Origin: Terrihalobacillus insolitus
GTDB lineage: Bacteria; Bacillota; Bacilli; Bacillales; Amphibacillaceae
Direction of reading: 5' to 3'
Length of the DNA stretch: 64,000 nt
NCBI RefSeq assembly: GCF_028416575.1
Contig: NZ_JAMQKB010000013.1
Location: 1-64,000, forward strand
Shown: piece by piece, positions 46,635 to 56,020 of the stretch
Layout: each line of letters starts with the position of its first letter
Numbering within the stretch: the first letter of the stretch is position 1
The notes under the pieces: model-generated
Told to the model about the DNA's origin: nothing
What the model saw: only the letters and a program-made list of their open reading frames with translations
Databases searched by the model: none
Program-made: the position numbers and the translations under genes

Positions 46635-47801
46635 TTAGATGTATAAGTGTTTGCGGGTCAAAGAAAGATCATTGTTTAACCCTTTAGAGAACAATATCTG
46701 ATGGATGTTAATGCCGCTAATACGAAAGGATGCAGCACAAGATCTCAAGTACAATCGCCACATACGTACAAAACGTTCTCCATACTTGTCACGTATCGGA
46801 TCGACATTTTTTTCAAAGCGTTCTCCCCATTGATCAAGTGTCATCGCATAATGGATTCTTAAGCTTTCAACATCAATCGTATGAAAATCATAATCGGGCA
46901 ATAACCAAATTATTTCACGTAAGGATGGAATATAACCGCCTGGAAATATGTATTTGGAGATCCACGGATCAATTGGTTTTTCTGTCGGATGCGTGATTGA
47001 ATGAAGCAATGTCAGACCACCTTGAGTCAGTAAATTTTGCACCGTTTTCATAAAATCTGGATAGTTTGCCTGTCCTACATGTTCAAACATTCCAACACTT
47101 GCGATCTTATCAAAAGTTCTTCCACTTTTTGCTAGTTCGCGATAGTCGATTAGTTCCACTTCTACCTTGCTTTGTAAACCTAGTTCATTAATCCGCTCCT
47201 GTGTCTTTTTGAATTGCTCTTCACTTAATGTAATCCCTGTTGCTTGCACATCATATTGCTGTGCTGCACGAATAATCAGCCATCCCCATCCACTTCCTAT
47301 ATCTAACAGTTTTTCTCCTGGTTGTAATTGTAGTTTCTTTAAAACATGATCTATTTTTTGCAATTGGGCTTGTTCAAGAGAATCACTAGCTGTTTGAAAG
47401 TATGCACAGGAATAACTCATCGTTTGATCTAACCATAATGAATAAAAGTCATTCCCCAGATCGTAATGGTACTGAACATCTTCTTTTTGTTTTTTTACCG
47501 AAGTTCCCTTAGGTAGATGAGAAAGTGTTTGTGACCAGATAGAATCTTTGTTTGCATTAGCCGTTTTAATTAGTTCTTCTATATCACCGATGATATCAAT
47601 TGTCCCATTCATATAAGCTTCTCCGATGGCTAAAGCAGGACTTTTGGCTAATTGTGAAAATGGGATCTTCTCATGAAAAACAATCGTAAAAGAAGACTCT
47701 CCTTCCCCGTATTTTTCCATAGCACCATCCCAATAGGTGATATGAAACGTTTGATGCTTCATTCCGTTAAAAAACTTTTGAAACAAATATTTCTGCATCA
47801 T
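46635..47801 (-). CDS. cfa: Cyclopropane-fatty-acyl-phospholipid synthase family protein
   Basis: This 388-residue SAM-dependent enzyme adds a methylene to unsaturated acyl chains of membrane lipids. It has YDLGNDFYSLWLDQTMSYSCAYF, the SAM motif KLLDIGSGWGWLIIRAA, and SVGMFEHVGQANYPDFM. The length and motif order match Cfa/Cma proteins. GAGGAG precedes its double ATG on the minus strand. It is divergent from the mer material and convergent with glsA. Confidence 0.93.
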   Translation of the reverse strand: MMQKYLFQKFFNGMKHQTFHITYWDGAMEKYGEGESSFTIVFHEKIPFSQLAKSPALAIGEAYMNGTIDIIGDIEELIKTANANKDSIWSQTLSHLPKGTSVKKQKEDVQYHYDLGNDFYSLWLDQTMSYSCAYFQTASDSLEQAQLQKIDHVLKKLQLQPGEKLLDIGSGWGWLIIRAAQQYDVQATGITLSEEQFKKTQERINELGLQSKVEVELIDYRELAKSGRTFDKIASVGMFEHVGQANYPDFMKTVQNLLTQGGLTLLHSITHPTEKPIDPWISKYIFPGGYIPSLREIIWLLPDYDFHTIDVESLRIHYAMTLDQWGERFEKNVDPIRDKYGERFVRMWRLYLRSCAASFRISGINIHQILFSKGLNNDLSLTRKHLYI

Positions 47802-47984
47802 ACATTCTCCTCATTCAAGAGTTATTGTTACTTTGGCTTTAATAGTGTGTTATGGATAATTATAACAGAATCGTGGTTTTTGACACAGTAGACTATTCAG
47901 TTTATTATATTATTATATTTTAATATGATATTGTTACGACAAACAATAAGATAAATAAGTGATACGTGTATGAGAAGCGAGGAA

Positions 47985-48010
47985 TACATTAAAATATTAT
48001 AATTTATGTA
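47985..48010. promoter_or_regulatory. Possible second ArsR-type operator upstream of the merT relic
   Basis: An imperfect AT-rich palindrome runs from TACAT to ATGTA around a core containing ATATTATAAT. That core is shared with the operator at 44980. It precedes AAGGAG and the merT relic, so it may be the ancestral mer operator. Confidence 0.35.
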
Positions 48011-48026
48011 AAGGAGTGGAATATTA

Positions 48027-48200
48027 ATGTAAAAGAAAGAAAAAGATAAAGGTGTTGCAGCCACTTTTGGAGGGATTGGCGTTCTTTTATAATGCTGCTT
48101 CTATGGTTTCAGTCAGGCGGATTTGTGAAGCACTATGTGCAAGAGAGTGGATAAAATATTGGAGTATGCCTATAGAATGCAAAGACTAACGATTGCATAA
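48027..48200 (+). pseudogene. merT: Probable decayed merT (mercuric ion transporter) relic
   Basis: From an ATG behind AAGGAG, 58 in-frame codons include three internal stops. The stretch KDKGVAATFGGIGVLL-stop-CC resembles the first transmembrane helix of MerT proteins, which ends in a vicinal Cys pair. Later codons ([14 protein letters not shown]) are unclear. The location directly upstream of merA supports a mer operon origin. The match is short, so confidence is modest. Confidence 0.4.
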
Positions 48201-48223
48201 AAAATAAAAAGGAGTTCGGTATA

Positions 48224-49876
48224 ATGAGTAATTTAAAAAAAGTACGATTACCAATAGAAGGGATGACATGTACAGGGTGTGAAGAACACATTACAGAGGC
48301 ATTGGACAAGTCTGGGGCGGAAAATTCGAGTGCGGATTTTCGTAGAGGTGAAGCAGTGTTCGAAATAGATGAAAGAGATTTGGAAAAAGCGAAAGAAGCG
48401 ATTCGCGAAACAGGCTACAAACCAGGAAACGAAGCCATTGTTAGTGGTGAAGAAAAACTACATTTAGGTGATGAAGGAGAGTATGACCTTTTAATTATCG
48501 GATCAGGGGGTGCGGCATTCTCAGCTGCTATTCAAGCTGTTGAGAAAGCTGCAAAAGTATTAATGATAGAACGCGGGACAACAGGTGGAACGTGTGTCAA
48601 CATTGGTTGTGTCCCATCAAAGACAATGCTCCGTGCTGGTGAAATCAATCAAATGGCTGCATCTAATCCGTTTAATGGCTTAAATACATCTGCTGGATCA
48701 GTTCATTTAAAAGAGCTAACTGGCAATAAAGATGAACTTGTAAATGAACTCCGAAGTGAAAAATATGTGAATTTAATTGATGAATATGGGTTTGACTTTA
48801 TTCAAGGGGAAGCAAAGTTTGTGGATGAGAAGTCAATTGAAGTGAATGGGGAAACAAAAACAGCGAAAAGAATCATGATTGCAACTGGAGCATCTCCGTC
48901 TATTCCGAATATACCTGGATTAAACGAAATTGATTATTTGACAAGTACAACTTTACTTCAATTAACAGAGCTTCCAAAACGATTAGCGGTGATCGGTTCA
49001 GGCTACATCGCCATGGAACTAGGACAAATGATTCACAATCTTGGGGCAGAGGAAGTCACACTCATGCAACGTAGTGAACGGATTCTAAAAGAATATGATC
49101 CTGAAGTCTCAGAAGCTGTTGCCAATTTTTTAGATGAAAAAGGCATTCATACAATTACAGGAATTACAACATATAAACGTGTAGAACAAAATGGATCAGA
49201 AAAACGAATTATTATTGAAAAAGATGGAGAAGAACAAGTAATCACAGCTGACCAAGTCTTAGTTGCGACAGGAAGAACACCTAATACAGTTTCCTTAAAC
49301 TTAGAAGTCGCGGGGGTTGAAATAGGGAAAAAAGGCGAAGTTGTTGTTGATGACTATTTACAAACGACAAATCCTAGAGTTTACGCGGCAGGTGATGTTA
49401 CACTAGCTCCGCAATTTGTTTATGTGGCAGCCTATGGTGGTGCAGTTATAGCAGATAATGCACTCGGTGTAGCTAAACGTAAAATGGATTTACGACATGT
49501 TCCCGCTGTTACTTTCACAAATCCGTCTATTGCATCTATCGGGCTTACGGAAGCAAATGCAAAGGAAGAAGGGTACAATGTAAAGACGTCTGTTCTACCA
49601 TTAGAAGCAGTGCCAAGAGCCCTTGTAAACCGAGAAACAACAGGGGTTTTCAAGTTAGTTGCAGATGAAAAAACGAACAAAATAATTGGTGCCCATATCG
49701 TTGCTGAGAATGCGGGAGATATTATCTATGCAGCAACATTGGCAGTGAAATTTGGATTGACCATTGAAGATTTAAATGAGACATTATGCCCATATTTAAC
49801 AATGGCAGAAGGAATGAAGCTTGCAGCATTGACCTTCGATAAAGATGTATCCAAACTATCGTGTTGTGCAGGATAG
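48224..49876 (+). CDS. merA: Mercuric reductase MerA
   Basis: This 550-residue flavoprotein reduces Hg(II) to volatile Hg(0) with NADPH. An N-terminal HMA domain carries GMTCTGC (C16, C19). The FAD motif is [17 protein letters not shown] and the redox disulfide [16 protein letters not shown]. The C-terminal Hg-binding pair is C547-C548 in LSCCAG. All catalytic elements are present, so the enzyme should be active. No merR, merB or merP is in the window, and only a relic of merT precedes it. AAGGAG precedes the ATG. Confidence 0.95.
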   Translation: MSNLKKVRLPIEGMTCTGCEEHITEALDKSGAENSSADFRRGEAVFEIDERDLEKAKEAIRETGYKPGNEAIVSGEEKLHLGDEGEYDLLIIGSGGAAFSAAIQAVEKAAKVLMIERGTTGGTCVNIGCVPSKTMLRAGEINQMAASNPFNGLNTSAGSVHLKELTGNKDELVNELRSEKYVNLIDEYGFDFIQGEAKFVDEKSIEVNGETKTAKRIMIATGASPSIPNIPGLNEIDYLTSTTLLQLTELPKRLAVIGSGYIAMELGQMIHNLGAEEVTLMQRSERILKEYDPEVSEAVANFLDEKGIHTITGITTYKRVEQNGSEKRIIIEKDGEEQVITADQVLVATGRTPNTVSLNLEVAGVEIGKKGEVVVDDYLQTTNPRVYAAGDVTLAPQFVYVAAYGGAVIADNALGVAKRKMDLRHVPAVTFTNPSIASIGLTEANAKEEGYNVKTSVLPLEAVPRALVNRETTGVFKLVADEKTNKIIGAHIVAENAGDIIYAATLAVKFGLTIEDLNETLCPYLTMAEGMKLAALTFDKDVSKLSCCAG

Positions 49877-50006
49877 TTGCAGGGGCTAGTAAACTGTATA
49901 TTTGGTGATATATCAAATGTTTATAGTTGCCTAGAATTGAAAAACTGGAACATTTTTGCTATGATAAATTTATGTTTAGGAAATCAACAAAGGAGTTGAA
50001 GGATCA

Positions 50007-50438
50007 ATGGATTTCAATTTATTCATGAACGACGTGGTAGACACAGCTCGTAAAGATATAACAGAGGCAGGCTATAAAGAATTAAGAACTCCAGAAGAGG
50101 TGGACCAAGTACTTACCCAAAAAGGTACAACACTTGTAATGGTCAACTCTGTTTGTGGTTGTGCAGGAGGGGTAGCCCGACCAGCTGCAGCTAATGCGAT
50201 TCACTTTGATAAACGTCCTGATAATTTAGTTACTGTATTTGCTGGACAAGACAAAGATGCAACGGAACGTGCAAGAGCGTACTTCGAAGGATACCCACCA
50301 TCATCACCATCTTTTGCACTTTTAAAGGATGGAAAGATTGTGTCAATGGTAGAGCGCCACGATATTGAAGGCTTTGGTCCTGTTGATGTTGTTGGAAAAT
50401 TGCAAAGGCTGTTTGATGAGCATTGCCAAGAGGTTTAA
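50007..50438 (+). CDS. brxB: Bacilliredoxin BrxB (YqiW family)
   Basis: This 143-residue thioredoxin-like protein removes bacillithiol from oxidised proteins. The active site is NSVCGCAGG, with Cys50 and Cys52 in the C-G-C motif of the DUF1094 family, followed by ARPAA. In B. subtilis yqiW follows bkdB directly; here about 5 kb intervenes. AAAGGAG precedes the ATG. Confidence 0.94.
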   Translation: MDFNLFMNDVVDTARKDITEAGYKELRTPEEVDQVLTQKGTTLVMVNSVCGCAGGVARPAAANAIHFDKRPDNLVTVFAGQDKDATERARAYFEGYPPSSPSFALLKDGKIVSMVERHDIEGFGPVDVVGKLQRLFDEHCQEV

Positions 50439-50471
50439 TTTAAGATTAGGCTTTTAATAGATCACCATACC

Positions 50472-50506
50472 AAACCCCTTGCCACACGTAGTGACAAGGG
50501 GTTTTC
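50472..50506 (+). terminator. Terminator after brxB
   Basis: AAACCCCTTG and CAAGGGGTTT pair around a 13-base loop and are followed by TCCC. The T-run is TTTT. Confidence 0.75.
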
Positions 50507-50571
50507 CCATATCTAAGTGGTACACTAAGGGAAGATAAATAGCAAGCATGTTTTAGAAGGGGAAATCATCT

Positions 50572-51573
50572 GTGCGAATCGGGTACCGAACACTTAAGAC
50601 GGCTGTTGGAACACCAATTGCTATTTGGATAGCACAGCTTATGCAGCTTGATGGCGCTGTGTCTGCTGGGATTTTAACGATTTTATGTATTCAAACAACT
50701 CGGAAAAGTTCTGTCCTTAGTGCATGGCATCGATTTATTGCGACTTTACTAGCGATGTTCATTTCAATTGTTGTGTTTGAAAGTCTTACCTACCATCCTA
50801 TCACAATTGGAATTGTGCTACTTTTATTCATTCCAATAACAGTTAAGTGGAAAATTACTCCTGGAATCGTGACAAGCACGGTCATTATTTTGCATTTATA
50901 CCAAGCAAGAGATATTTCATTTCAGTTAATTGGAAATGAATTATTGTTAATCACCGTTGGAATCGGAACAGCATTGCTTTTAAATTTATATATGCCAAGT
51001 CTAGACAAAAAATTGTTGGAGTACCAAGAAAGGCTAGAACATCATTTTAAAGTTATTTTGAAGGAAATAGCCACTTTTTTGCGAGATGGTGATCAGGCTT
51101 GGTCTGGAAAAGAATTGACAGAAACAGAAGTCATTTTGGATCATGCTGAAAGCTATGTTGTTCGTGATATTGAGAATCATTTGCTCAGATCCCATCACCC
51201 ATTTTATAGTTATTTTCAAATGAGGAGAAAGCAATTTGAACTATTAAAAAGAATGCTGCCACTTGCAAGTCAGCTAAACCATACTTATGCCCAATCGTTT
51301 CAGATGGCTACATTTTTTGATGAACTATCAGATAGTGTTCACCCAGGAAATACGTCTACAATATTTCTGGAAAAAGTGCATCGATTAAAAAAGAAATTTG
51401 AAGAGGATGCCTTGCCTCAAACACGGGAAGAGTTTGAAACAAGAGCGAATCTGTATAGGTTGTTACAGGAAATAGAGCAATATTTAATTCTTAAAAAAAC
51501 GATAAACAAAAATGGAAAACCAGCGTTTCATAAAAAGGAACGATTGGAAAACACGAAAAAAAATAAAGACTGA
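50572..51573 (+). CDS. yqjA: Aromatic acid exporter family membrane protein YqjA
   Basis: This 333-residue protein has about five to six N-terminal transmembrane helices (residues 7-145) and a long, charged, helical C-terminal domain. The arrangement matches the DUF939/YqjA family, annotated as aromatic acid exporters; transport by this member is not proven. The GTG at 50572 follows AGAAGGGG. The location after brxB is conserved. Confidence 0.83.
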   Translation: MRIGYRTLKTAVGTPIAIWIAQLMQLDGAVSAGILTILCIQTTRKSSVLSAWHRFIATLLAMFISIVVFESLTYHPITIGIVLLLFIPITVKWKITPGIVTSTVIILHLYQARDISFQLIGNELLLITVGIGTALLLNLYMPSLDKKLLEYQERLEHHFKVILKEIATFLRDGDQAWSGKELTETEVILDHAESYVVRDIENHLLRSHHPFYSYFQMRRKQFELLKRMLPLASQLNHTYAQSFQMATFFDELSDSVHPGNTSTIFLEKVHRLKKKFEEDALPQTREEFETRANLYRLLQEIEQYLILKKTINKNGKPAFHKKERLENTKKNKD

Positions 51574-51607
51574 TGAAAGGTTCGACCCCCCACCAGTCGT
51601 TTTGATG

Positions 51608-51742
51608 TTAAATAAACATTGCTAATCCTGCTGTAATAGTTGATAGTATCATAGCAATAATCATAATATAGACGATAATCTTTATTCTTTTCTCACGCTT
51701 GGACTTTCTTCGTGGTTGTGGATTTTTGGTTTTTGTTGCCAC
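51608..51742 (-). CDS. Prli42-like stressosome-associated mini-protein
   Basis: This 44-residue protein, too short for ordinary gene calling, has a basic N-terminus (RRKSKREKRIK) and one transmembrane helix (IIVYIMIIAMILSTITAGLAMFI). The pattern of a basic stretch followed by VY-x-M-x-IAM and a helix ending in AGL-x-MF resembles Prli42, which anchors the stressosome to the membrane in Listeria and has homologues in bacilli. GTG at 51740-51742 follows AAGGAGG by seven bases. An overlapping ATG frame gives only 19 codons. Function is by resemblance only. Confidence 0.65.
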   Translation of the reverse strand: MATKTKNPQPRRKSKREKRIKIIVYIMIIAMILSTITAGLAMFI

Positions 51743-51920
51743 ATGAACGCCTCCTTCACACAAATACTACTTGTATTTTACCGTGAAAAGAAGAAATGGA
51801 CAAGTCAAGGTAATTATTTCAAGTAAAAGATAGCAAGTAAAAGGATTTTTTATGGGTAGTATCGAATGATAACATGTTAGGATTGTATTTAGAACGGACT
51901 TAAAGGAGGAGTTAGTCACA

Positions 51921-53579
51921 ATGAAACAAGAAAGTCAGTTCTCTCACGTAAAACAGGAGTGGGAGAAGGAAACCGAGAAAACAACTGAACGCTTTCCTGA
52001 AAGAAAAAAAGATTTTAAAACAAGCTCCGATATTCCAATTGATCGATTATATACACCAGAGCAAGAAAGTGATTCATACATTGATAAATTAGGCTTTCCT
52101 GGTCAGTTTCCATATACAAGGGGTATCCAACCAACCATGTATCGAAGTAAATATTGGACGATGCGCCAGTATGCAGGGTTTGGTTCTGCTAAAGAAACAA
52201 ACAAACGATTCCGTTATTTACTAGAGCAAGGTCAAACGGGATTGTCCGTTGCTTTCGATTTACCTACTCAAATTGGCTATGATTCAGATGATCCAATGGC
52301 AGAAGGAGAGGTAGGTAAAGTTGGTGTTGCGATCGATTCATTAGCAGACATGGAGCAATTATTTGAATCGATCCCACTTGAGAAGGTTAGCACATCTATG
52401 ACGATTAATGCACCAGCTTCCGTTCTATTATGTATGTACATTGCGGTAGGAGAGAAACAAGGAGTTCCTTCAGAAAAGCTTACAGGCACGATTCAGAATG
52501 ATATACTGAAAGAGTACATTGCTAGAGGTACTTATATTTATCCACCGAAACCTTCGATGCGTTTAATTACGAATATTTTCAGATATTGTCAAGAGAACGC
52601 ACCAAAATTTAATACGATTAGTATATCCGGCTATCATATAAGGGAAGCAGGATCTACAGCTGTCCAGGAGGTTGCTTTTACGATTGCAAATGGTATTGCT
52701 TATGTGGATGCTGCACTTCAGTCTGGTATGGATATTGACCAATTTGCACCAAGGCTCGCTTTCTTTTTTAATGCACACAATCAATTTTTTGAAGAAACAG
52801 CAAAATTTCGTGCAGCACGAAGGATATGGGCAAAGATTATGAAAGAGCGGTATCATGCAAAAAATCCAAAAAGCTGGAAACTGCGCTTTCACACACAAAC
52901 GGGTGGTTCGACATTAACCGCACAGCAACCGGACAACAATATCGTTCGGGTAACACTGCAAGCGCTTGCAGCTGTATTGGGTGGTACGCAAAGCTTACAT
53001 ACGAATTCTCGCGATGAAGCCCTTTCCCTGCCAACGGAAGAATCAGCTAGAATTGCATTAAGAACCCAACAAATTTTAGCAAATGAAAGTGGTATTGCCG
53101 ATACGGTTGATCCACTAGGTGGCTCCTATTATGTAGAGCACTTAACAAATGAAATAGAAAGGAAAGCAATGGAGTACATTGAAAAAATAGATACATTTGG
53201 TGGTGCTGTTCAAGCTGTAGAAGATGGTTATATGCAGCGTGAAATTCATCAGACCGCATATGACACACAAAAACGCATTGAAAAAAAAGAAGAGATTATT
53301 GTTGGGCTGAATCAATTTGAGCTAGAGGAAGAGGTGAACCCTGATTTATTGAAAGTCGATGAAACCCTTGAGGCAAACCAAAAAGAACGGTTAACACAAA
53401 TAAAAGCAAGTCGCGATCTCGATAAAGTGCAGGATTGCTTGGATCGTCTAGGAAAGGCCGCAAGAAACGATAGTGAAAACCTGCTTCCGTATATATTAGA
53501 ATCGGTCAAAGCGTATGCTACTGTGGGTGAAATTTGCAATGTATTAAGAGAGGAATTTGGAGAGTATACTGGAATTTAG
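51921..53579 (+). CDS. Methylmalonyl-CoA mutase, catalytic subunit
   Basis: This 552-residue TIM-barrel subunit carries out the adenosylcobalamin-dependent interconversion of methylmalonyl-CoA and succinyl-CoA. Substrate-determining residues match true MCM: RQYAGF gives Y84 (Y89 in Propionibacterium) and [12 protein letters not shown] gives R202 (R207), with H239 (H244) in SGYHI. Isobutyryl-CoA mutases have F and Q instead. The B12-binding domain is not on this chain; it is the N-terminal half of the next gene, 13 bases downstream. AAGGAGG precedes the ATG. Confidence 0.94.
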   Translation: MKQESQFSHVKQEWEKETEKTTERFPERKKDFKTSSDIPIDRLYTPEQESDSYIDKLGFPGQFPYTRGIQPTMYRSKYWTMRQYAGFGSAKETNKRFRYLLEQGQTGLSVAFDLPTQIGYDSDDPMAEGEVGKVGVAIDSLADMEQLFESIPLEKVSTSMTINAPASVLLCMYIAVGEKQGVPSEKLTGTIQNDILKEYIARGTYIYPPKPSMRLITNIFRYCQENAPKFNTISISGYHIREAGSTAVQEVAFTIANGIAYVDAALQSGMDIDQFAPRLAFFFNAHNQFFEETAKFRAARRIWAKIMKERYHAKNPKSWKLRFHTQTGGSTLTAQQPDNNIVRVTLQALAAVLGGTQSLHTNSRDEALSLPTEESARIALRTQQILANESGIADTVDPLGGSYYVEHLTNEIERKAMEYIEKIDTFGGAVQAVEDGYMQREIHQTAYDTQKRIEKKEEIIVGLNQFELEEEVNPDLLKVDETLEANQKERLTQIKASRDLDKVQDCLDRLGKAARNDSENLLPYILESVKAYATVGEICNVLREEFGEYTGI

Positions 53580-53592
53580 GGGTGAATCTAAT

Positions 53593-54414
53593 ATGAAGCA
53601 AATTCGTGTGTTAATAGCAAAACCTGGGTTAGATGGGCATGATCGTGGGGCTTTAATCATTGCTCAAGCGCTAAGAGATCATGGAATGGAGGTTATTTAT
53701 ACCGGTTTAAGACAAACACCTGAACAAATTGCACAGGCTGCCGTTCAGGAAGATGTAGACGTTGTTGGCTTGTCCTCTTTATCTGGAGCGCATCGTTCCT
53801 TGTTCCCAAAGGTGATCGAAGCCTTAAAAAGTAAAAATGCGGAGGATATTCCTGTTATAGGTGGTGGTGTTATACCGTCTGAGGACATTGCTTTTTTAGA
53901 AGAAAAAGGAGTAAAAAAAATATTTACGAGCGGGGCATCGACAGATTTGTTAGCGCACTACATTAAAGGATTAGTTCATTCAGAAAAGGTTTTAGAATCG
54001 CCGAAAAAAATCTCTCATATTGGAATAGCGGTAGAGAGTATCGATCAATCGCTACCTTTTTACGAGCACATGCTAGGTTTAGCATTGGACATGGTAGAGG
54101 AAGTAGACACCGAGAAAGTGAAAGTTGCTTTCTTATCAATTGGGGAAAGCCGCATAGAACTTTTAGAACCACTTTCCGAGGAATCAGCTATTCGTAAATT
54201 TTTGAATAAAAAAGGAGAAGGCATTCATCATATTGCTTTAGAGGTGGATAGTCTTGAAGAACGACTCCTTCAATTGAAAAACGAAGGAGTCCCATTGTTA
54301 AATGAGGAGCCGAAACAAGGTGCGAACAATAGTCAAATCGCCTTCATTCATCCAAAGGGAGCGAATGGTGTCTTGTTTGAACTAACAAAGCATGTCAAAG
54401 GGAGTGAGGAATAG
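53593..54414 (+). CDS. Fusion of B12-binding mutase domain and methylmalonyl-CoA epimerase
   Basis: This 273-residue protein joins two units. Residues 1-135 are a cobalamin-binding domain ([23 protein letters not shown], containing the D-x-H-x2-G base ligand motif; later VIGGGVIP and FTSGAST). Residues about 140-268 are a VOC-fold epimerase ([45 protein letters not shown]) with the expected metal ligands. The first half should complete the mutase encoded upstream. The second interconverts the methylmalonyl-CoA stereoisomers. The frame is continuous between the domains. ATG 53593 follows AGGGGTGA; an earlier start lies inside the mutase gene. Confidence 0.9.
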   Translation: MKQIRVLIAKPGLDGHDRGALIIAQALRDHGMEVIYTGLRQTPEQIAQAAVQEDVDVVGLSSLSGAHRSLFPKVIEALKSKNAEDIPVIGGGVIPSEDIAFLEEKGVKKIFTSGASTDLLAHYIKGLVHSEKVLESPKKISHIGIAVESIDQSLPFYEHMLGLALDMVEEVDTEKVKVAFLSIGESRIELLEPLSEESAIRKFLNKKGEGIHHIALEVDSLEERLLQLKNEGVPLLNEEPKQGANNSQIAFIHPKGANGVLFELTKHVKGSEE

Positions 54415-55970
54415 TGGACATTTACGAAAAAATCAATCAACTTTACGATAAAAGGAGGCAGGTGGAACTCGGTGGTGGCGATGAGCGAATAGCGAAACAG
54501 CATGAAAAAGGAAAAATGACTGCACGTGAACGAATCGACTATCTCCTTGATGACGGATCTTTTGTTGAATTAAATCCATTTATGGAACATCGAGTATCCG
54601 ACTTTGGTATGGATAAGAGCAAGGCAGCTGGAGAAGGGGTCGTTACAGGATATGGAAAAATTGATGGACGCCCTTTGTATTTATTTGCCCAAGACTTTAC
54701 CGTTTACGGTGGGGCTTTAGGTGAAATGCATGCAAGAAAGGTTGCAGCCGTTATGGATCTAGCTGCAAAGAATGGGACACCATTTGTTGGGTTAAATGAT
54801 TCTGGTGGTGCTAGGATACAAGAGGGAGTTTCTTCCTTGGATGGCTACGGTCATATTTTTTATCGCAATTCCATTTATTCAGGGGTTATTCCACAAATTT
54901 CTGTCATCTTGGGTCCATGTGCGGGTGGTGCCGTCTACTCCCCGGCAATAACCGATTTTGTTGTGATGGTCGAGGAGACGTCTCAGATGTTTATTACAGG
55001 GCCGAAAGTGATCGAAACGGTAACCGGTGAAAAAATAACATCTGAAGATTTGGGAGGCGCTGCGGTACATAATAGTAAAAGTGGAAATGCACACATAAAA
55101 GCAAGTAATGAAGAGGAAGCGCTTGATGCTGTAAAACGACTGATTCATTATCTTCCTTCGAACAATAAGGAAAAACCACCTTTAATTGAAGAAGAAGTAG
55201 CGGAAGTTCAATCCGATTATCGTCCAGAGTTAACCGATCTGATTCCCTTTGATGCGATCCGCCCCTATGATGTAAAATTAATCATTGAACAGATTGTGGA
55301 TGAACAGTCATTTTTTGAAATTCATTCCGACTTCGCTAAAAACGTTGTGGTGGGGTTCGCGCGGCTGAAAGGAAAATCAATTGGATTAGTCTGTAATAAT
55401 CCCAAGTATCTAGCAGGAGGACTTGATATTGATTCCAGTGACAAAGTATCTCGATTTATTCGATTTTGTGATGCCTTCCATATTCCGTTAATCACATTTG
55501 AAGACGTGACCGGATTTTTCCCTGGTGTCAAACAGGAGCATGGTGGCATCATTCGTCACGGCGCAAAAATCTTATATGCTTATTCAGAAGCAACCGTTCC
55601 AAAAATCACAGTTATTACAAGAAAAGCATATGGCGGAGCATATGTGGCATTAAACAGTAAATCGATTGGTGCTGACATTGTGTATGCTTGGCCTAATGCT
55701 GAAATTGCCGTGATGGGGCCAGAAGGGGCGGCAAATATTATTTTTGCCAAGGAAATAAAAGAAAGTGAAAATTCGGATGAAACAAGACAGGAAAAAATCG
55801 AAACGTACAGAGAGAAATTTGCGAATCCATATGTAGCAGCTGGTCTCGGAATGGTTGATGATGTCATTGATCCTAGAGAAACGAGAATTGCCTTAATGAA
55901 TGCGTTAGAAATGCTAAATAATAAACAAGAGGAACGTCCATACAAAAAACACGGTAATATCCCATTGTAA
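54414..55970 (+). CDS. Acyl-CoA carboxylase, carboxyltransferase subunit (YqjD/PccB)
   Basis: This 518-residue carboxyltransferase has two crotonase-like halves. GLNDSGGARIQEGVSSLDGYGHIFYRN and the oxyanion-hole GPCAGGAVYSPA mark the first; EDVTGFFPGVKQEHGGIIRHGAKILYAYSEA and ARKAYGGAYVALNSK-like sequence mark the second. Its neighbours suggest propionyl-CoA as substrate. Biotin carrier and carboxylase subunits are not adjacent; methylmalonyl-CoA decarboxylase alpha is an alternative. GTG 54414 overlaps the preceding stop by one base. Confidence 0.92.
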   Translation: MDIYEKINQLYDKRRQVELGGGDERIAKQHEKGKMTARERIDYLLDDGSFVELNPFMEHRVSDFGMDKSKAAGEGVVTGYGKIDGRPLYLFAQDFTVYGGALGEMHARKVAAVMDLAAKNGTPFVGLNDSGGARIQEGVSSLDGYGHIFYRNSIYSGVIPQISVILGPCAGGAVYSPAITDFVVMVEETSQMFITGPKVIETVTGEKITSEDLGGAAVHNSKSGNAHIKASNEEEALDAVKRLIHYLPSNNKEKPPLIEEEVAEVQSDYRPELTDLIPFDAIRPYDVKLIIEQIVDEQSFFEIHSDFAKNVVVGFARLKGKSIGLVCNNPKYLAGGLDIDSSDKVSRFIRFCDAFHIPLITFEDVTGFFPGVKQEHGGIIRHGAKILYAYSEATVPKITVITRKAYGGAYVALNSKSIGADIVYAWPNAEIAVMGPEGAANIIFAKEIKESENSDETRQEKIETYREKFANPYVAAGLGMVDDVIDPRETRIALMNALEMLNNKQEERPYKKHGNIPL

Positions 55971-56020
55971 AGGATCACACACTTGTAGAGGATGTGCATT
56001 TAGATCAGGGAGGTCAGTAC

